Assembly: GCF_037975245.1 (NCBI RefSeq)
Contig: NC_092561.1
Location: 17,181,001 to 17,245,000, forward strand
Length of the DNA stretch: 64,000 nt
Reading direction: 5' to 3'
Origin: Apostichopus japonicus
Lineage: Eukaryota; Echinodermata; Holothuroidea; Aspidochirotida; Stichopodidae
A model generated the notes under the pieces. It saw only the letters and a list, made by a program, of their open reading frames with translations, did no database searches and had not been told where the DNA came from. A program made the translations under genes and the position numbers. This document shows positions 1-11,900 of this stretch, piece by piece. Within the stretch, counting starts at the first letter, position 1; each line of letters opens with the position of its first letter.

Positions 1-281
1 CACCAAAGTGTGCGCAATTCAATTAATCTCTCCTGGGGCACCACAGTGCACCACAACCACGTGTCCCCTGGGGGACTTCACATAGGGTGCAGCCACAAAC
101 CGGCGCACGCAACTATATTTACAAGTAACCTCGCAGGTCCCCATTTATACACCTGGGTGAGGAGATGGAGATAAAGCGCCTTGCCCAAGGACACAACGCA
201 ATGATCTGGCCAGGGCTCGAACCTGTAATCCTTAGATCACAAGTCCACTGCCTTAACCACTTGACCACAACGCCCTCCACT
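1..281 (-). repeat. tRNA-derived SINE, family A (3' end off window)
   Basis: Read on the minus strand, positions 281 to about 215 resemble a tRNA head. An A-box-like TGGTCAAGTGG is followed by a B box, GGTTCGAGCCC. A body follows with the motif CCTTGGGCAAGGCGCTTTA, which is common in SINEs of marine deuterostomes. The element is oriented toward the window start, so its 3' end may be cut off. Degenerate relatives lie near 15.4, 56.1 and 60.7 kb. It is not a functional tRNA gene because no acceptor stem closes. Confidence 0.75.
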
Positions 282-285
282 CCAC

Positions 286-3069
286 TGTAATGATATCTTC
301 CACATGGAATTATATTTTGTTTAGCTGGTAGAGAAGCATCTTTGTTATATACGCTGATGATAATGATGATTGGGTTTCAAGCTCCTTTGAATGATTCGAA
401 ACAATGTTATCGTTTCATGCGCCATCAAATTTTGTAATCTTGCAATACACTAACCTTTGACTTGATAGTAACTACCCAGTATACAAACGTACGTCCGTGT
501 AGTACCTATTTTGTTTTTAAGTACGTAAGTTTTGTAACAAAGTATATTCCGATGATCTTTTCTGAGGCATTCTCAATAGCGCGACAATATCTGCAAACAA
601 TACTGACGTTACAAGTTAATCAAGTTTTACACTCCCCACCCCCAAAAAAGACAACTTGGAGTTTAAACGTATATGAAATTCATGCGTGCTCTTAAAACTT
701 GTAACAGGATGAGCGAATGTTATACGTCGAGAACAAGATGTATCTTGAACAAAAAAAGTAGATCTATCATCAACTTTCTGAGCTATTATATTTCAATGGA
801 CAAGAGCAAAGGAATTTATGGCTTGAACGGGATTCGAGTCAGTTTCTGACGAAAATGGACATATCACATTTTATAAGTTCGACACTTATATGTTGCGATA
901 CCATCACCATGTATATTACTATCACCGGCAAATGGTGACTTCATTTGAATATTAATTATGTGACTAAGTAGAACCCTTTCAGTTTTTCACAACTCATCAT
1001 AGTACCACATATACAACAGTGAAATTGCCATGTTAACATATTTTGCTTAAAGCATGACTTTTAGGCACAATACTCATCTTAAGATGTTGCAGACTGCTAA
1101 AACCCACTGCTAGCAATCCATGTTAGTACATCCATAACACTTTTAAGTTTTAAGACATGAACATTTAAACAGCTTCCTCAAATGACTGGACTTTTGAGTC
1201 TAATACACAGAACAATAAGTCAGTTCCTAAGATGCAACACAAAACTTAATAGGAAAAGATAAAATATTTATGGCCTCAAATGACATGTTTAAAATGTGGT
1301 ACAATTTTTCAAGGACAACTGGTGTTATATCAAACACGTTCATTGAAAGACAAGGCTGGACCCGTGGCAGTGAAGAGATATTGTTTTACATACAGAACAC
1401 CAGAATGACGCTACTTATAATTTTAATAATATTATTATAATTATAATTATACTTAGATATTTTTATTGCTCTTAATGAAAATGGAGTTTAAGTTAAACTG
1501 AGACAAGGGCATGATCAATGTGAGAATAATTCTGGTAATGCTGAACCAAAGAAGTCTTGCATGCTGAGGCCAAATTGCTGAGTCAGACATGAATAATCTT
1601 TGGGCCTCCAAGCTTGCTCATCTAGGCCAATCATATACATTGTCTTGCTTAACCTTGTCCGGTTTAACACCCCAGATTACTTTCTCTGAACCTTACAAAC
1701 ACAATAATATGGTGGCTTGAGGAGCACCTGGAAGTTGAAAACAAGTTGACTAAAGCAAACGATGTAAGAAGGCAATTCTTCCTAAAAGGGGTAAGATATC
1801 TAGTCTGTTAGGTGTTAAGTTGGTTTTACAGGGGAGAAAGCTTGGAGTTAAATCGGAAAAGATAGTCCCCTTATTGGTGAGACACAGTGGCGACATGCCC
1901 ATTGGGGCCCGGGGGGGGGGCAAAGGCCCCCCCAATTTTGTCAAAGGTGTCATAAAATTTTATCATAATTAAAAAAAAAAGAGTGTTTTCGAACAGTGTC
2001 AGCAACTGAATTTCTTGTAGGGCCTACGAGAAATAAGGCCTCTGTTGACTGTTTGGTCAATGGTTGTTAATTGTTGATATTCAGTCTATCGAAACAGTTA
2101 AATAATTACTGGTTGATAACTAATGAACCAAATGTGCCATCAACATTGCCATCGTTGAACAATATTATATATACGCAGTGCCAGAGTAAGTGCAACCCTT
2201 TACCTTTGCCAAAGTCAGTCAATTTTCCATGAAAAAATGGCAAATTTGTTAATTGTTTTCTGAGCCTGTAACAAAGTTCGGAAAGTTAAGATAAATGTAC
2301 TGAACAGAGATTATGGGACTCCATGTGAACTTCTTCATAAGTAATGCAATCAGTTCGCTAAAAGGTCCATCAGGATAAATTTTCCTCATGATCTGATAGG
2401 AAGTTTCGAAAAATATGAAATCATAATAATCATTTCAATACAGTCACAATTTACCTGGAAAATAATCATTTCGTTATTGCACGTTTTACCTTAGGTTTCG
2501 CTACTTTCGCTTTTTCTGCCCATGTTTTCAAACGGCATAGCTTTTTCTTCACCCAGTCACCACTTCTCATGTCCATGGGCGGCGATCATGGATCAGCCAA
2601 CACAAAATTGTTTCGATTTCTTAAATTTTGGGCGCTTCTGAGAGACGAAGCATTGGTAAACTGAGGAGTAAATGGCGATCACACTCTTCGAGAATATTTC
2701 CCAAAATAAAAAATTGCCGGAAATTTTTATCAATTTTCGGGGTGTTGCTTACTGCCATAAGGCACGGGAAGTGCCGTTTCCTGCAATCTGGGGATTTGCC
2801 AGACGAAAAATTATCTTGAACGCTGCACGCCAACCTGTGGTGGCGCTCCGCTTAGATAGTCATCACCTGCTCACGGGCCCCCAAAAATTTATTTTCGCAC
2901 AACGCCCCAGGGTGAGAGAAACACCTGATGGTTTGATAGAACCATTATTAAAAGATAAATTCGGATTATTTTCTTTTAACGAAGTCGGACGTCTTAGCAA
3001 TGATAGGCACCATAATGAAGAGCAAAGACTTTCTGTAATCGGTCTTCAGCCTTGAAGTAATTAACTACG
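286..3069. other. Gene-poor upstream block of copy 1
   Basis: No convincing coding exon is seen. The block is AT-rich with a short poly-G tract near 1911 and a (ATT)n-like stretch near 1418-1450. A 127-codon plus-strand reading frame at 2672-3055 is kept in copy 2 at 33283-33666, but the surrounding DNA is equally conserved, so conservation says nothing about coding. No known domain is recognised in it. Confidence 0.6.
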
Positions 3070-3119
3070 TAATATTCATCGTCGTAATTATTAATTAATA
3101 ATTACGACAATGAACATTA
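3070..3119. repeat. Perfect palindrome next to the satellite array (copy 1)
   Basis: Positions 3081-3108 form a perfect 28-base palindrome, centred on TTAATTAA. Imperfect complementarity extends to about 3070-3119. It can fold into a long AT-rich hairpin. The same structure is at 33692-33719 in copy 2, so it predates or travelled with the duplication. It lies about 130 bases before the first satellite unit. Confidence 0.85.
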
Positions 3120-3240
3120 ACAGTTTCTTCCATAGACTCAAGACATCTTAAAATATTTTCGTGCCAGCCGTACATTGCAGAAGCTTTAATTCTCTATTTA
3201 GATATTAATACCCTTAATTCTATTTTCATTTGTCAATTTA

Positions 3241-4595
3241 ATTGGTCAAGCACTCTTTGGACCGGGCAAGACGCATTATAGTACCCTTCTTCAATGTCTT
3301 AAGAGTTCATATGACTCATTGGTTGGGTGGTCGAAGGCGTGCTGGTCTTGATCAGGACCCAAATGTTTTTCATTCGTTGTCTCGTTACATTAATTTAATA
3401 AGTGATGATATAGTTGTCATTTCAATTGGTCAAGCACTCTTTGGACCGGGCAAGACGCATTATGGTACTCTTCTACAATGTCCTTAGAGTTCATGTTAAC
3501 CATAAGCTTGGGGATCCAAGGCGTGCTTCATGGATTAGGGCCCAAGGCTTTTTCGTTGTCCCGTTTCACTCATTAAAGAAGTAATGATTTAGTGGTCATT
3601 TAATTGGTCAAGCACTCTTTGGACCGGGCAAGACGCATTATGGTACTCTTTTACAATGTCCCTAGAGTCCATGTTAACTATCGGTTTGGTGATCCAAGGC
3701 GTGCTGCATGGATTAGGGCCCAAGGCTTTTTCGTGGTCCCGTTACACTCATTAAAGAAGTAATGATTTAATGGTCAAATTAATTGGTCAAGCACTCTTTG
3801 GACCGGGCAAGACGCATCATGGTACTCTTCTACAATGTCCTTAGAGTTCATGTTACCCATTGGTTTGGTGATCCAGGGCGTGCTGCATGAGTTATGGCCC
3901 AAAGCTTTTTCGTGGTCCCGTTACACTCATTAAAGAAGTAATGATTTAGTGGTCATTTTATTGGTCAAGCACTCTTTGGATCAGGCAAGACGCATTATGG
4001 TACCCTTCTTCAATATCTTAAGAGTTCATATGACTCATTGGTTGGGTGGTCGAAGGCGTGCTGGTCTTGATCAGGACCCAAATGTTTTTCATTCGTTGTC
4101 TCGTTACATTAATTTAATAAGTGATGATATAGTTGTCATTTTAATTGGTCAAGCACTCTTTGGACCGGGCAAGACGCATTATGATACTGTTTTAAATTGT
4201 CATTATAGTTCATATGACCCATTGGGTAGGTGGTCCAAGGCGTACTGGATGTGCTTGGGCCTAAAAGTTTTTACAGTTCCAGTTACATTAATAATAAAAA
4301 ATTGTTGATTTAGTGGTCACTTTAGTCGGTCAAGTACTCTTTGGAACGGGCAAGACGCATTATGGTACCCTCCTACAATGTCTTAAGAATTCATATGACC
4401 CATTGGTTAGGTGGTCCAAGGCGTGCTAGTATTGATTAGGGCCTAAAGTGATTTTTTCAGGTCCTGTTTCCGTTACATTAATTTAAGAATCGATGATGTA
4501 TTGGTCATTTTAGTTGGTCAAGAACTCTTTGGACCAGGCAAGATGCACTATGGTTCCCATTGACATTGTCATTAGAGTTTAAATGACCCATATAT
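3241..4595 (+). repeat. Satellite array, about eight ~180 bp units (copy 1)
   Basis: The unit start TTGGTCAAGCACTCTTTGG recurs at about 3241, 3424, 3603, 3781, 3959, 4143, 4325 and 4510, a spacing of 178-185 bases. Units 1 and 5 are nearly identical to each other (both contain GTCGAAGGCGTGCTGG). Units 2-4 form a second group, so the array has a four-unit higher-order pattern. Short reading frames across it are by-products of the repeat. The same eight-unit array is in copy 2. Confidence 0.92.
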
Positions 4596-4599
4596 AAAC

Positions 4600-5924
4600 C
4601 TCTTTTCCACGACCAAATATTGAACATATTGTAAGAATGCATTCGTCTTGCCATAGGTGTTACGTCGATACCATTGTCGAATAAGTAACTGAATAGGTGG
4701 CAGTTACTCATTCGCAAACGTCGAACGAGGAACGAGGAATAAGTATCTAACTTCACACCGGTCTAGCTGTGTACACAACAGAAAATAGGGTAATCGGTAA
4801 TCTGTATCAAAATTGCTAGATTGTCATTCGTAAAGTTAATGGTCACAAAACGTATAACAAAGGTTGTACTATTACTACCCGTTGGTTAAGAACAGCCCAG
4901 CGAAAAAGAAGAAAAGGGATATACATAACCTGAATATTTTGTTTTTTATAAAGTGCTTTTTGAAACATAACCATTGTCGGAAAACAGTTCGTCTCACTCT
5001 GTCCTTAAATACAACAAGGCCTTCTGCTCACATACATTGAGGGCCTTATAAAGAGGTTATCATGTGGTGGGTTTTCATGTCTTGGAATGGTTTATCTACA
5101 TTACTTCAACACCACCCATGCACAACTTTCCGTAAATACGGCTTCAAACGCCATAAATTCGCTGTCAAAGTATTCCCTAGAGACCTCTCGAGCTGCCACT
5201 CATATTTACAGACATGGACTATCCTTTGAGCCGGAAGTCCGGAAATCGAGCTGGTAATCGACATTACAATAATGGTTCTGAACACTATACTATATGCAAG
5301 TGGTCTACCAATTTATGTAGGTCTACCATAAAACTGGAAATGGTACAAATACTTTAATTCCCTCACTAGTTTTTAGACCGAACTGTAGCTTGCGATGATA
5401 TATAACCTGTACTATACTTAACGAACTTGATTATAAATGTCTAGGAAAGCATTAGAAGGGAACACTCGTCACTGTAGAGCCTAAGCTGGAGGTCGTGATT
5501 CATATTGTAAATGGTAATAATAAACGAGGTGGGTGGGGGGGGGGGAGTGCAGGGGTGACTATTTATTGCATTCGTTTCGTTAATTCGTTTCCGAAGGGAA
5601 CGCCCTGTATACCATAGCTTTGAAACAGTCGTCCTAACGTTAATGCTAAGAAATTAATAGCAGACGACACTAATCACGCTTTCTAACCGTACTAATAAAG
5701 CGCCACCACAACACACGAAGGCAAAACAATACAGGTGCCGGATGTCATTCTTTTCTTCACTATCTCTATTTGTTTATCTAACACCAATTGGTTTAAAGTA
5801 ACATATACATCCTCTTGTCCCCTTCCACATTGCAACAACATTTGCCAATTAAAAATACATCAAGACATTTGAAAACAAACGAATTGAACAAAAGCAGATA
5901 TGCTAAATATAATATTTATATTCG
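4600..5924. other. Intergenic sequence, no gene seen
   Basis: Collinear with about 35205-36524 of copy 2. It contains a G-rich tract near 5527-5546 that is shortened in copy 2. No open frame with recognisable domains, no RNA gene and no clear promoter are seen. Confidence 0.55.
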
Positions 5925-6090
5925 GTTCGAGATTAATGTATTTCGTCCAGTTACAGAGTTAATTGTTGACAATTGACAACTCATAATCATGGACGTAAAA
6001 TATGAATGTAAGAGACTGACTTCAGTCAGCTTTGCGGCTTTGATAAGCAAATGAGGCTTCTTCGCGAGTTCCTGCTTGCAGGAGGATCTA
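5925..6090 (+). repeat. SINE-like repeat, family B (copy 1)
   Basis: A B-box-like GGTTCGAG near 5927 is followed by a body with GACTTCAGTCAGC and the terminal CCTGCTTGCAGGAGGATCT. The same sequence is at 36525-36695 (same strand) and at about 59955-60150 on the minus strand inside gene B. Three copies in two orientations show a dispersed repeat. The tRNA origin is inferred from the B box only. Confidence 0.6.
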
Positions 6091-6105
6091 ACATATATAC
6101 ATATT

Positions 6106-8230
6106 CAGTGGCGTATCCAGGATTTTTCTAACCCGGGGGGCGCGAATTACTATCTAAGCGGAACGCCACCATCGGTTGGCGCGCAGCGTACCAGAAAATT
6201 TCTGGTTTTGATAACCCCCAGATCACCGGAAATGGCACTTCTCGGGATTAAAAAGGACCAACCAGATGTACACTTTTGCATGAGAACCAAGAATTTCCCA
6301 ATAGTTTTTTTTCTTCAAGATTTTTAGCCCATTATTTGTTCAGAATTTGAAATTTCACAATTCTCGTGAATAATTTCACTTCAAAACATACCTATAATGT
6401 TGCACAAAATTTCATCTATTGGACAACCGATATAGAAAAACCTCCTTCAACCCCAACCGACCAGTCAAAATTGCACGAGTAGAGGGAAGTATGATAAAGA
6501 ATGTTGGTCAGGGAGTTTTCGAAAAATTCAGACACAGTTAATTTATTGGTGTAAAAATATGAAAACCTCTTATAACGGCTACTATAAAATTTGGTTGAAG
6601 GAAAAATAACAGATATTTCCGAAACCGAACACTACACAAACAGACAGTTTGGAGGCTGTTCATCCTGGAACGCCATTTTCATGCTCACTGATATGGTGTG
6701 ATATCTGCTGTTTGCTTTACAAATTCGAATAGTTGAAATGAGACTGAAATAAATAATTTTGAAATGTTTATTGTGCATTGCCCTAGCAGTGGCGTAACGA
6801 TGATCCTGGGGGCCCGGCTCCTGGCCCAAAAGGGCCCCCTATCAGGAGGTCCAAGCAAGAGCGTCTGCAGAAATGTTTACAAGGGGGGGGGGGTGGTCAG
6901 TAGGTCATATAGGTGGTATAGGTGGTACTTGATACTATCTAAGCGGAGCGCCACCATCGGTTGGCGCGGAGCGTACGTGGATTTTTTTTGTCAAAAAGTA
7001 CTCCTAGATCGTCGGAAAAGACACTTACAGTTCAAGTTGCATTACACATTGGTTATTTTGAGATCTCACGTCTTAGGATTTTGACTTCCAATTATTTCAG
7101 TAATGCATTATGGGTCCATATGCAATGAACATAACTAGAGAACTGTTGGTTGGATGAAGTCATTGAAATGTCAAATGCTTAACTATTTTTTCAATATTTG
7201 ATTTTCCAGGGGGGGGGGGCAAGTGCCCCACCCCCTACTTTTGGAGTATAATGTAGACTACTGTACAAATACAGAAATCAAACATAAGCATTGGCCTAAT
7301 TTCGGCTGAAACTTTGTCTCCATCTAAGCCTAATTTCCTGTGCTTTTTTACTTACCAGATACACCGAAGTCATCTTTATTCTTACCTTTCATTATTATAT
7401 TTATATGAAAGCCCTGCCTATTTTTTTTCTCAAATGAACGCAGTTTCAAGTCTGTGGGGTGTTGGGTTATTGGTTTAGAATTTTTCAAAAAATCATATGT
7501 CCCGATGTTGTACTCATTACAACATTGGTTTGAATTGGGTTTTAAGTTATATACTTTGTTTTCATTATAATAATAAATAACACAACTAGCTTGATACATA
7601 CATTAATACCCAATGAGCCCATGATCATGATGTCCGTATTCCGTATCACGTGAAATATGTATATTATCTTGTTCAGTCTTGTATGAGTTTTTCTTTCCCA
7701 GTAAAACGGGCCCTCTCTATCCAAAGAGGTACCCTTTTTCTGTGCATCAGTAGGCGGGGCCCTTTTTGGTCGGGGCCCCCTGCTCAGCATGGTCCGAGCC
7801 CATAGCGGAGTTACGCTACTGTGCCCCACATTCTTTTCATTTCGAAAGACGCACAGTTTCAAGTTCATTACACACACTGAAGGCTTCGATTCTCTATCTG
7901 CCTTCAGTTTAGGGAAGATCTTGGGATTTTCATCCCTAGATATCGCTAGATATCCATACAGTACAGTGTAAGGTAAGGGGTAGGGTGAGACGCACGCCCC
8001 TTCCGTCACTGGCTACCCTGTGTATATGATTGGGTTCAGCGCTGTAATTATGACTGTTCCTCTACTCCCTCCTTTTCTCCTTTTTCTTTCTTTCTTTCTT
8101 CTTTTTCTTTTCCCTTTCTTCCTCTCCCTCCTCTTCCCCCCTCTTTTTCCCCTTTTTTCTTCTCTTTTTTTCTCTCCCCTTTTCTTACCCGGGGGGCGCG
8201 GCCCCCAACGCCCCCCTGGATACGCGCCTG
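6106..8230. mobile_element. TIR element, ~2.1 kb, with nested insertion
   Basis: The ends are inverted: CAGTGGCGTATCCAGG at 6106, and CCTGGATACGCGCCTG ending at 8230. ATATT flanks both sides (6101-6105 and 8231-8235). Copy 2 has the empty site at about 36706-36714. A second member of the family sits at 38036-40286. No transposase frame is visible, so it is non-autonomous. The 3' part carries a polypyrimidine tract at about 8060-8190 whose complement yields spurious Lys/Arg-rich frames. The superfamily is uncertain; the ends look hAT-like but the apparent target duplication is five bases. Confidence 0.8.
6787..7821. mobile_element. hAT-like non-autonomous element nested in the 6.1-8.2 kb element
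   Basis: Starts CAGTGGCGTAAC at 6787 and ends GTTACGCTACTG at 7821. Flanking octamers TGCCCTAG (6779-6786) and TGCCCCAC (7822-7829) match at six of eight positions, fitting an old 8 bp target duplication. The sister element in copy 2 has the uninterrupted site near 39727. It contains GGGCCC-rich subterminal sequence and no transposase. Confidence 0.65.
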
Positions 8231-8787
8231 ATATTGTATCTGCAGCAGCAATGACGTGTGTTGTGTTTGGACAGGGGATCCATTTGGCAGTGGTCATGTT
8301 AAATTACGTGTCAGCGCATATAGACACAGATTACTAACGTTCATTACACTAACCTTAATCACCTATTAATTATATTCTCCGTTGACAAATTTAACTGGAG
8401 AAACCTCTTTATCAATGTCCATTCCTTTTGGCGAATAATGTTTATACTTTTTTAATTTGTTTGGTATCAGCTAAGCAAACTTTTACCTTTAAATAAAAAG
8501 ATATTATTTTTTCCCCAAATAATTCAAATTCCGCCATCTGCAAATAAATTAAAAAAATAATTTGTCGTTATGGATGAAACAGATCGGGTTGCGGTACAGT
8601 TCAAAGGCCTTTTCTAATTTGTCAGAAAACATATTAATTTACAAATCTTGCAGCTGGAAACTGCTTAATAACTTTTGTTCGTGTTAATATTGTGTTTAAA
8701 AATGGGTTTTAACATCATGTACCGACACTGCAACAGTTACTCGACAAAAATATTCTGAACGAGAAAGGCAAAGGAAGAAGTTTCATC
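8231..8787. other. Presumed promoter and 5' UTR region of gene A
   Basis: Collinear with about 36710-37263 in front of gene B, with about 5 percent difference. No clear TATA or initiator element can be defended. The stretch directly before the start codon (GAGAAAGGCAAAGGAAGAAG, about 8761-8780) is purine-rich and retained in both copies. Confidence 0.4.
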
Positions 8788-8839
8788 ATGACAATGTTTC
8801 GGCTGTTGCTCTTTCTGCATCACTTCCTTGTTGCATTTG
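8788..8839 (+). CDS. Gene A exon 1: signal peptide
   Basis: Starts [18 protein letters not shown]: a short basic start, a hydrophobic core and a small residue at the end. The donor is TTTG|GTGAGT and the exon ends in phase 1. The equivalent exon of gene B (37264-37315) differs by Met3 to Leu and one silent change. The spliced frame continues VYARDF from exon 2. Confidence 0.85.
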
Positions 8840-8890
8840 GTGAGTTTGTGAAACTGTTTTATCTTCTAACTCTAGAGGGTTGGTTGGGGT

Positions 8891-8985
<95 letters not shown>

Positions 8986-11900
8986 GATGGACGTTTTTAC
9001 ACCTGCTAAATTTTAATGTCTAAATATAATTCAACAATCAGCCGAAACAAACATGTAGTGTTTCTTATAGTTAATGTTTTTAAAAAACGGTTTACAGCGT
9101 AGTCTTTTCATACTCAAGTTTTCAAGAGTGCATGCACAGATCTTTCGTAAAATGTAACAATTTGTATACGTAATAAAAAACGTGTTATAAGTAATGTCAC
9201 AATAGGCTATTAGTATTGCTCTAGTGGATGTCTGATCACTACACTACTTTGCAGCCCAGCCACTTTTCTTGATGAATTTCCACATTTTAAAGGCATTGAA
9301 GACTCCCCCTAAACCGCGTGCCGCCCTCTGAGAAAGCTAACTTTCTGTTGCATGCAAGTGACGTTTTGTTCGTGTCGCTACAAAATGCAGACAGTATAAA
9401 ACGTGATACCTTGTTATCTTTAGCTGGACCTGAGATGTCCACCGCTGTATCGTTATACACTGTGCTGTGGGTTGACTGCAGCTGTATGTACTGACTGTAC
9501 ACTAGTGTCTAATTACCGACGGTAGCAAGCTGTGTGTGAATTTTCTGGGATCGATGGTGGTGTCTAACACTTCTGTTACACCTCATTCTAAACAAGGTCA
9601 GATTACCGACATTAGACGTGTCTTGTTGCGCGAGTCTTCACACCCTTTAACTGCATGGTTTTAACCTCAAAGATGTAAAATGAAATGTAAAATGTTGTCC
9701 GCAACATTGGATGTGTTTTAAAGTCTTTAATAGTACCTGCTAACGTAACTTAGCACTGAATGTTATTTTGTATAGGTGGAAAGTTATTAATATAATATCC
9801 AGCATAGATAATTAATATTACAATGACAACAGGTCGTTCACAGAAAATTCACACACTTTACTGAAAAGCTACAGAACAACACACGTGAAACAACACTTTC
9901 AACAGAATGACTTCGCTCAGCTCTGACCAAAAGTAATGAACAGAAACCTCATGATAATCTATGATTTGACCTATGTCAACACTTGTTAACTTTTAAGAAA
10001 ACAGTGTTCACATTTAAAAAAAAAAAGCATTAGGGATCATAACCAGAACTAGATGTACGGGGATTTTTCCATAAGTAAACAACAAGGTACCGGTACGAAC
10101 TATATTGATTGTATACAATCATTTCTTTTCACCCAGATATCCACATTTGATCCAATCTACATTTAAGCCAAAAATCTTACACACAAACCTTCCGATTTCT
10201 TCCAAAGAGCTTTGTTTTCCGATTTCTTCCAAAGAGCTTTGTCAACAAGACAACACCGATAAAGTTTGTGATTTGTTTCAGCCTCAACTTTGCAGGATAG
10301 GCCATTATGTTGGAATTACTATCATATAACCTGTTCAAGAAAAATATCATAAAGAGAAAAATATTAAAATAAGAAGAGTCGTAATGGTATTATCCTGTTT
10401 CCAGTTTTTAATCGAACCTATATTACGGATTCTTAACAAAATAGACGATATTAAGGTAGCTATTTACAATGCTGTATTTATCAGTTGCCAGAAAGTTCAT
10501 AAAATCCATTGTTCATTACCCAAAGTTACCTAGAATAAGATCCATCAGCCTGCCAAAGATATCATAGTTAACTGTTAATTAAATAAAACAAAAAACAAAG
10601 AGAGTAATACACGACTACACGGGCAGTGGGGATGTCACTTTGATTTCAGCGGACAACCGTATAACTGCCTCAAAACCACTCGAAAAAATGTCAAAATATC
10701 AAATTAACACTTTTCTTTACGAGTAAGTATTTGATATGAATACACCAGATATTAAAAGGCAAAACTTGGAGAAGGAGATATCGAAATTTTGCTCGAAATA
10801 TCGAGAATAAAAATAGAAATTTTGGTCACCGTAGCACGATGCTAAAACTCTGCTGAGAAATAGTCACTAACCCCGTCGAGTTTGAAAACTTCGTACACCA
10901 CTGCTATTAATTTTTAAACCTCAATGAACAGCACTTTGCACAAATTCCCTTTCTATGTGTGTAGTAAGTTTGTGAAACTTTGTTCGACTTCTATTCTTAT
11001 TAATTAAATATTAAATTCTTGCGATGCAAGAATCTACGTATTGATGGAACTTAGTGTAAATTATTGACTTTAATCTCCTATAGAGAGTCACTTGTGATTT
11101 GTTGACAGAACCCAATATCAGGCTCACTGATTGGGCAATATAAATTTGAGCAATATAATGGCGATTGGGGGGGGGGGGTGGTCGAACGTTTGACGTAGGT
11201 TTGCCAATAAACCAGAATTATACATTTTAAATTTGCAAATATAATAAATTTTACTCTGTCATATTAAATAAAAGTCATTGTTACTCTGTTAGTCGGATTA
11301 ACACAATAGAAGAGTGTTGTGGCCTATGGAGATTGCTTCCGTTGTAGAGATTTGTAGACCTTCAGCTAAACATTTGAAAATTTGAAATAGTTGCTGGTAC
11401 TAGAAGTAATCGAACGCCGCTCAGATGCAGTTTCCCAGTCACTTTTCTGTCCAAATTTCTATTAAAATGTAAAAAAAAATATATAGTCAGGATCTAGATA
11501 TCTAATGAAATAACTGTTAATAGAAATAAATAATATAAATAAAGTCATAAGCCAAACGTGCAAAGGTTGGCAAATTTGTGCTATTATATTACAGACGATT
11601 AGTTACCGAGAATTTAATAAAGATGTTCTAGACATCCACGACTTTGGGTATATATAATCATGTAATCGGTATGTTCGGAAAACGAATTGCTAAACATGTC
11701 ATATTAATGCAGAACGTTGATCGGGACCTTCATATATAATAATGTTGGTAGTATTCTTCATAATGCTGGTTTATGTTATTATTTTAATAAAATATAAGAC
11801 AGAAAGCAAGAAAGTAAGCAATAGTATTTCAGTGTCTCAGACGATCTGCATTGTCCTATGATCTTGTAATCAACAGTTATTCACTTGAAGCGTGTGTAGA

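Noticed and set aside
215-281. Functional tRNA gene at the left edge
   Set aside because: The tRNA-like head continues into a SINE body and lacks a closing acceptor stem.
2672-3055. 127-codon frame conserved in copy 2 (33283-33666)
   Set aside because: Flanking non-coding DNA is equally conserved and no domain is recognisable. Differences are not biased to silent positions.
3242-4308. 81- and 119-codon frames in the satellite
   Set aside because: They are made of repeated ~180 bp units and are by-products of the array.
3241-4595. CRISPR-like array
   Set aside because: The units are contiguous ~180 bp repeats without unique spacers and the genome is eukaryotic.
8013-8297. Lys/Arg/Glu-rich frames on the minus strand and Phe/Leu/Ser-rich frames on the plus strand (also 39994-40303)
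   Set aside because: They read through a polypyrimidine tract inside a TIR element. The composition is low complexity and there is no gene structure.
8788-9009. Exon 1 frame running on into (TA)n as a 73-codon protein
   Set aside because: A good donor (GTGAGT) after the signal peptide and in-phase continuation at exon 2 make this intron read-through.
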